Source: Lonsdalea britannica
Lineage (GTDB): Bacteria > Pseudomonadota > Gammaproteobacteria > Enterobacterales > Enterobacteriaceae
Direction of reading: 5' to 3'
NCBI RefSeq assembly: GCF_946477055.1
Contig: NZ_CAMKXG010000094.1
Location: forward strand, 1 to 12,007
Length of the DNA stretch: 12,007 nucleotides
Shown one piece after another: positions 8,348 to 12,007 of this stretch. Positions within the stretch are counted from its first letter, which is position 1, and each line of letters starts with the position of its first letter. The notes under the pieces are model-generated. The model searched no databases and was not told the DNA's origin. It saw only the letters and a program-made list of their open reading frames with translations. A program made the position numbers and the translations under genes.

Positions 8348-8902
8348 ATGATGTCGCAGCCACCCAAGATTTTGCTGCTGTTTGCCCATCCGGAATTACA
8401 GGACTCGGTTGCGAATAAGCTGTTATTGCAATCCGCCCGAGGTCTGGAACATGTGACGGTACACGATTTGTACGCGCACTATCCTGATTTTTTTATCGAT
8501 ATTCACCATGAACAACAGTTACTGCGAGAGCATCAAATCATCGTGTTTCAACATCCGCTTTATACCTATAGCTGCCCGGCATTGCTGAAAGAGTGGCTGG
8601 ATCGCGTCCTGAGCCGGGGCTTTGCCAACGGCGTCGGCGGCAATGCCTTGTCGGGCAAATACTGGCGCAGCGTGGTGACGACCGGTGAGCCGGAATCCCG
8701 CTATACCTCGGAAGGACATCAGCACTCATTTATGGATGATGTGCTGCGACCGTTCGAGATGACGGCGACCATGTGCCATATGCGCTGGATGAAGCCGCTG
8801 GTGATTTACAACGCGCGTCGGATGTCGCGCGACGCATTGCGCGAACACGCCCATCTCTATGGGGATTGGCTGGCGGCGCCTTTGTCTGAGGGAGGGCTCT
8901 GA
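8348..8902 (+). CDS. kefG: KefG, ancillary flavodoxin-like subunit of the KefB potassium efflux system
   Basis: KefG is the cytoplasmic partner needed for full activity of the glutathione-gated K+/H+ antiporter KefB. It belongs to the NAD(P)H quinone oxidoreductase family with a flavodoxin-like fold. From ATG 8348 it has 184 residues, the same as E. coli KefG as I recall it. Visible family features are the first strand [10 protein letters not shown] (7-16), [14 protein letters not shown] (41-54), [21 protein letters not shown] (about 70-90) at the flavin-binding region, and the loop [14 protein letters not shown]. The MMSQPPK start resembles the E. coli MMSQPAK, and the ribosome site at 8340-8346 supports 8348 or 8351. 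Residues 118-128 ([11 protein letters not shown]) differ most from the E. coli protein. The gene overlaps none and is two bases upstream of the kefB ATG, so the two are almost certainly cotranscribed and made together. Confidence 0.95.
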   Translation: MMSQPPKILLLFAHPELQDSVANKLLLQSARGLEHVTVHDLYAHYPDFFIDIHHEQQLLREHQIIVFQHPLYTYSCPALLKEWLDRVLSRGFANGVGGNALSGKYWRSVVTTGEPESRYTSEGHQHSFMDDVLRPFEMTATMCHMRWMKPLVIYNARRMSRDALREHAHLYGDWLAAPLSEGGL

Positions 8903-8904
8903 GT

Positions 8905-10716
8905 ATGGATAGCGCTTCCACCCTGAGCGCGGGGGTTCTGTTTTTATTCGTCACCGTACTGGCGGTACCTATCGCTGCGCGTCTGGGTATTGGCGCGGTG
9001 CTGGGCTATTTGCTGGCCGGTATCGCTATCGGTCCCTGGGGGCTGGGCTTTATTCGTGACGTTTCAGCCATCCTGCACTTCTCTGAGCTGGGCGTCGTGT
9101 TCCTGATGTTCATCATCGGGCTTGAACTGAATCCTGCCAAATTGTGGAAACTGCGACGATCCATTTTCGGCATCGGCGCGGCTCAGGTACTGCTGAGCGC
9201 CGCGATACTGGGCGGCGTATTGTTCATGAGCCAATTCTCCTGGCAGTCGGCCTTGATTGGCGGGATCGGGTTGGCGATGTCATCCACGGCGATGGCGCTG
9301 CAGCTGATGCGTGAAAAAGGCATGAATCGCAACGAATCCGGGCAGCTCGGTTTTTCCGTTTTGCTGTTTCAGGATTTGGCGGTCATACCCGCGTTGGCGT
9401 TGATCCCAATTCTGTCGGGCGTTCAAGGACAGATTGATGACTGGCAGCAGGTCGCTATGAAGGTGCTGGCGTTCGGCGGAATGTTGATCGGCGGCCGCTA
9501 TCTGGTGCGTCCGCTGTTCCGGTTTATTGCCGCCTCTGGCGTGAGCGAAGTGTTTACCGCTGCGGCGCTGCTATTGGTGCTTGGGTCTGCGCTGTTTATG
9601 GAAGCGCTGGGACTGTCGATGGCGCTCGGTACCTTTATCGCCGGCGTGTTGCTGGCAGAAAGCGAATATCGCCATGAGTTGGAAATCTCTATTGAGCCGT
9701 TTAAAGGGCTGCTGCTGGGGCTGTTTTTCATCTCCGTGGGGATGGCGCTCAATCTTGGCGTGCTGTACGCGAACATCGTCGAAGTGTTGCTGGGCGTCGT
9801 GATTCTGGTGTCCGTTAAAGGCTTGATTCTCTACGTGCTGGCGCGGATCTACGGGCTGCGCTCGTCGGAACGGCTGCAATTCTCCGGCGTGCTAAGTCAA
9901 GGCGGCGAGTTCGCCTTTGTGCTGTTTTCCGCTGCGGCGACTCAGCATGTTTTGCAGGGCGATCAACTGCCGCTGCTGCTGGTCACCGTCACCCTGTCGA
10001 TGATGGTAACGCCGCTACTGATGCAGCTGATCGACCGTATTCTGGCGCGCCGCTACAACGCGCCGGAGGAGTCCACGGAGAAACACTATGTGGAAGACGA
10101 TGAGCCGCAGGTGATCGTCGTGGGCTTCGGTCGCTTCGGTCAGGTGATTGGCCGACTGCTGATGGCGAACAAAATGCGGATTACCGTACTTGAGCGAGAC
10201 ATCAGTGCGGTCAGCCTGATGAGAAGCTACGGTTATAAGGTGTATTACGGCGACGCCACGTCGATGGACTTACTCCGTTCGGCGGGCGCCGAACAGGCGC
10301 AGTCGATTGTGATTACCTGCAACGACCCCGAAGATACGATGTCCATCGTGCATCTGTGCCAGCAGCATTTCCCGCATCTGGAGATACTGGCGCGCGCCCG
10401 CGGTCGTGTGGAAGCGCATGAGCTGTTGCAGTCAGGCGTGAAGCAGTTTTCCCGCGAAACGTTTTCCAGTGCGTTGGAGCTGGGGCGGAAAACGCTGGTC
10501 TCTCTGGGAATGCATCCCCATCAGGCTTACCGTTCGCAACAGCATTTCCGCCGTCTGGATATGCGTATGCTGCGCGAGCTGATGCCGGAGCGTCAGGCTG
10601 AAGGCGAGGGCGCTCAGATCTCGCGTGTCAAAGAGGCCCGACGTGAATTGGAAGATATCTTCCAGCGTGAGATGCAGCATGAGCGTCGGCGTCTGGACGA
10701 TTGGGACGAAACCTAA
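8905..10716 (+). CDS. kefB: KefB, glutathione-regulated potassium efflux antiporter
   Basis: KefB is an inner-membrane K+/H+ antiporter of the CPA2 family. Glutathione holds it closed and glutathione-electrophile adducts open it, acidifying the cytoplasm to protect against toxic electrophiles. The 603 residues fit the E. coli length of 601. The N-terminal part (about 5-380) holds some 12 hydrophobic helices, including [20 protein letters not shown] (30-49) and the conserved FQDLAVIP (155-162). The regulatory loop [20 protein letters not shown] (249-268) follows. After a polar linker (about 382-400) comes the KTN/RCK domain with dinucleotide motif VVGFGRFG (405-412), acidic strand end VLERD (428-432) and the ligand-binding region around [18 protein letters not shown] residues 493-506. 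The C-terminus is charged and helical (574-603). ATG 8905 has GGAGGG eight bases upstream, inside the end of kefG. KefC is the paralogue, but the sequence and the yheS-kefG context favour KefB. Confidence 0.97.
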   Translation: MDSASTLSAGVLFLFVTVLAVPIAARLGIGAVLGYLLAGIAIGPWGLGFIRDVSAILHFSELGVVFLMFIIGLELNPAKLWKLRRSIFGIGAAQVLLSAAILGGVLFMSQFSWQSALIGGIGLAMSSTAMALQLMREKGMNRNESGQLGFSVLLFQDLAVIPALALIPILSGVQGQIDDWQQVAMKVLAFGGMLIGGRYLVRPLFRFIAASGVSEVFTAAALLLVLGSALFMEALGLSMALGTFIAGVLLAESEYRHELEISIEPFKGLLLGLFFISVGMALNLGVLYANIVEVLLGVVILVSVKGLILYVLARIYGLRSSERLQFSGVLSQGGEFAFVLFSAAATQHVLQGDQLPLLLVTVTLSMMVTPLLMQLIDRILARRYNAPEESTEKHYVEDDEPQVIVVGFGRFGQVIGRLLMANKMRITVLERDISAVSLMRSYGYKVYYGDATSMDLLRSAGAEQAQSIVITCNDPEDTMSIVHLCQQHFPHLEILARARGRVEAHELLQSGVKQFSRETFSSALELGRKTLVSLGMHPHQAYRSQQHFRRLDMRMLRELMPERQAEGEGAQISRVKEARRELEDIFQREMQHERRRLDDWDET

Positions 10717-10770
10717 AACCTAATGGCTGGCGAATGTCGCCATCGCTGACGGATTGGACGGAAAAACATC

Positions 10771-10971
10771 ATGTCGACACCACGAAAGCAGTTTATTGCC
10801 GGTGCGGTTTGCCCTCAGTGTCATACGCAGGATACCCTGATGGTCGGGATGGAAGATGTCGAGGAAGTCGTTGTCTGCGTCAAATGCGGTTATCGGCAGA
10901 GCCGTCCTGAGGCAAAGCAGCAGACTGCGGAGCGTCAGGACGAGCACATTATTGGCATGTTTCACCCTTAA
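10771..10971 (+). CDS. yheV: Small zinc-ribbon protein YheV (DUF2387)
   Basis: This 66-residue protein is the YheV orthologue, of unknown function. Four cysteines in two CxxC pairs, Cys14/Cys17 (CPQC) and Cys36/Cys39 (CVKC), form a likely zinc ribbon, preceded by KQFIAGAVCP and closed by IIGMFHP at the C-terminus, both family landmarks. There is no membrane segment or signal peptide. It follows kefB by 54 bases on the same strand and is probably in the kefG-kefB transcript, an order also found in E. coli. Whether it helps KefB, for example in sensing or folding, is unknown. The ribosome site is weak (GGACGG before the ATG). Confidence 0.93.
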   Translation: MSTPRKQFIAGAVCPQCHTQDTLMVGMEDVEEVVVCVKCGYRQSRPEAKQQTAERQDEHIIGMFHP

Positions 10972-11024
10972 TAAGCGTGGTAGCGATTTTTGATTCCGTG
11001 CAGTACATGGGGATGTTTTTCAGC

Positions 11025-11030
11025 TACAAT
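11025..11030 (+). promoter_or_regulatory. Candidate -10 element for slyD
   Basis: TACAAT lies 35 bases upstream of the slyD ATG and matches the sigma-70 -10 at five of six positions. The -35 at 17 bp is poor (AGTACA). It suggests slyD can be transcribed separately from yheV. Confidence 0.35.
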
Positions 11031-11065
11031 TTGCGCCAAAGCGATTTCCAACGGTAGGAGATATC

Positions 11066-11644
11066 ATGAAAGTAGCAAAAGACCTGGTGGTCAGCCTGGC
11101 CTATCAGGTACGTACAGAAGACGGTGTATTGGTTGATGAGTCTCCGGTGAGCGCACCGCTGGACTATCTGCACGGTCGCGGCTCGCTGATTTCCGGCCTG
11201 GAAAAAGCGCTGGACGGACGTGCGGTCGGCGAACATTTCGATATTAAAGTAGGCCCGAATGAGGCTTACGGCAACTATGACGAAAATCTGGTACAGCGCG
11301 TACCGAAAGATGTCTTCATGGGTGTGGACGAGCTGCAGGTTGGCATGCGTTTCCTGGCTGAAACCGATCAGGGTCCGGTGCCTGTCGAAATTACTGAAGT
11401 GCAGGACGAACACGTCGTGGTTGATGGTAACCACATGCTGGCGGGCCAGAACCTGAGCTTCAACGTCGAAGTCGTCGCGATTCGTGAAGCGACGGCGGAA
11501 GAGCTGGAGCACGGTCACGTTCATGGCGAACACGACCACGAACATGACCACGATGGTTGCTGCGGCGGTCACGGCCACGATCACGACCATGACCATGGTA
11601 ACGGCGGCTGCGGCGGCCACGGCGGATGCGGTTGCCAGCACTAA
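11066..11644 (+). CDS. slyD: SlyD, FKBP-type peptidyl-prolyl isomerase and nickel chaperone
   Basis: SlyD combines prolyl isomerase and chaperone activity and binds nickel for hydrogenase assembly in the cytoplasm. It is also the host factor needed for lysis by phage phiX174. The 192 residues (E. coli 196 as recalled) show the split FKBP domain (1-70 and about 122-140, with GRGSLISGLEKALDG at 37-51), the inserted IF chaperone domain (about 75-120, around PKDVFMGVDELQVGM), and a metal-binding tail from residue 149. That tail has 14 histidines and 5 cysteines, rich in HDH and CGGH groups, ending CGCQH. The start ATG 11066 has AGGAG five bases upstream. The gene follows yheV on the same strand but has its own candidate promoter. 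The hairpin at 11661-11700 ends its transcript. Confidence 0.98.
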   Translation: MKVAKDLVVSLAYQVRTEDGVLVDESPVSAPLDYLHGRGSLISGLEKALDGRAVGEHFDIKVGPNEAYGNYDENLVQRVPKDVFMGVDELQVGMRFLAETDQGPVPVEITEVQDEHVVVDGNHMLAGQNLSFNVEVVAIREATAEELEHGHVHGEHDHEHDHDGCCGGHGHDHDHDHGNGGCGGHGGCGCQH

Positions 11645-11660
11645 GGGCGGCTTCACCTCT

Positions 11661-11700
11661 AAAAAAACCCGGCGCTGCGTCATGCAGGCCGGGTTTTTTT
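11661..11700. terminator. Strong bidirectional intrinsic terminator between slyD and the permease gene
   Basis: A7-CCCGGC (11661-11673) is perfectly complementary to GCCGGG-T7 (11688-11700), a 13-bp outer stem. An inner CTGC/GCAG stem with loop GTCAT lies between them. The T7 run on the plus strand ends slyD, and the A7 run gives T7 on the minus strand for the convergent permease gene. It starts 16 bases after the slyD stop. Confidence 0.92.
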
Positions 11701-11735
11701 ACGTCTGTTGTTTTTGATGGCGGTAAGGTTGAGGC

Positions 11736-12007
11736 TTACTCTTTCCCCATCAGCATCTCATCCTGCGGCGCATTGAAACGCTGGGCTTTAGTGAGCAGGA
11801 AGTAGACATAGGCTGCGACCATCAGCGCGATGAAAAGGGCGCCGATGAGTGGGTTGAACCACAGCATCGCCAATAAGCACAGGCAGGCCAGCACCAAGGC
11901 GATCCCCGGTATAATAGGATAGCCGGGCGCCAGGTAGGTTCGTTCGAGCTCTGGCGCGGTGCGACGCAGCCGGAACAGGCTCAGCATGCTCATGATGTAC
12001 ATCACAA
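11736..12007 (-). CDS. APC-family permease, C-terminal end only (possibly ethanolamine permease)
   Basis: The frame is open to the right edge, so only the last 90 codons are seen and the start lies outside the window. After a helix end (VMYIMSMLSLFRLRR) comes RTYLAPGYPIIPGIALV, the loop and helix pattern typical of the C-terminal part of amino acid-polyamine-organocation (APC) permeases. Two strongly hydrophobic helices follow (about PGIALVLACLCLLAML and LIGALFIALMVAAYVYFLL), then a polar tail ending EMLMGKE and TAA at 11736. The pattern resembles ethanolamine permeases as I remember them, but the diagnostic N-terminal part is missing, so substrate is not assigned. The gene converges on slyD over the strong shared terminator. 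Confidence 0.85.
   Translation of the reverse strand, partial: VMYIMSMLSLFRLRRTAPELERTYLAPGYPIIPGIALVLACLCLLAMLWFNPLIGALFIALMVAAYVYFLLTKAQRFNAPQDEMLMGKE

Noticed and set aside
11515..11644. Repetitive His/Gly/Asp-coding stretch as a tandem DNA repeat
   Set aside because: It encodes the normal metal-binding tail of SlyD; the codon repetition follows from the protein.

Overview
The window is chromosomal DNA of a gamma-proteobacterium of the order Enterobacterales. Its genes read as pabA, argD, crp, yhfA, prkB, yheU, yheT, yheS, kefG, kefB, yheV and slyD, the same order as the crp/argD neighbourhood of Escherichia coli. CRP is nearly identical to the E. coli protein. The other proteins are clearly orthologous but more diverged, and the gene content differs at several points. 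That fits a relative outside the Escherichia/Salmonella group. A plant-associated lineage such as Pectobacteriaceae (Dickeya, Brenneria and relatives) is my guess, but the sequence alone does not settle it. Comparisons with E. coli are from memory of those proteins, not from a search.

Layout from left to right. The tail-complete but 5'-truncated pabA (folate) and argD (arginine and lysine synthesis) run rightward, with a tandem pair of ARG boxes between them. crp runs leftward and converges on argD with no yhfK between them. A 322-base gap that holds the crp leader and control region separates crp from the rightward OsmC-family gene yhfA. A leftward group yheT-yheU-prkB follows, and prkB carries a single-base frameshift. 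A rightward LysE/RhtB-type exporter sits between yheT and the leftward ABC-F gene yheS. Next comes the rightward kefG-kefB-yheV group, a glutathione-gated potassium efflux system with its ancillary flavodoxin-like subunit and a small zinc-ribbon protein. slyD (peptidyl-prolyl isomerase and nickel chaperone) follows, with a very strong bidirectional terminator. Last is the 3' end of a leftward APC-family permease, which runs off the window.

Most genes are conserved housekeeping functions, and I see no mobile element, CRISPR array, tRNA, rRNA or phage gene. I did not find a new multi-gene system. The points that stand out are the prkB frameshift in an otherwise intact gene, the exporter that interrupts the yheS-yheTU-prkB block, the loss of yhfK, and the structured crp leader containing an opposing consensus -10 element. 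The permease where slyX/fkpA-type genes might be expected is also notable.
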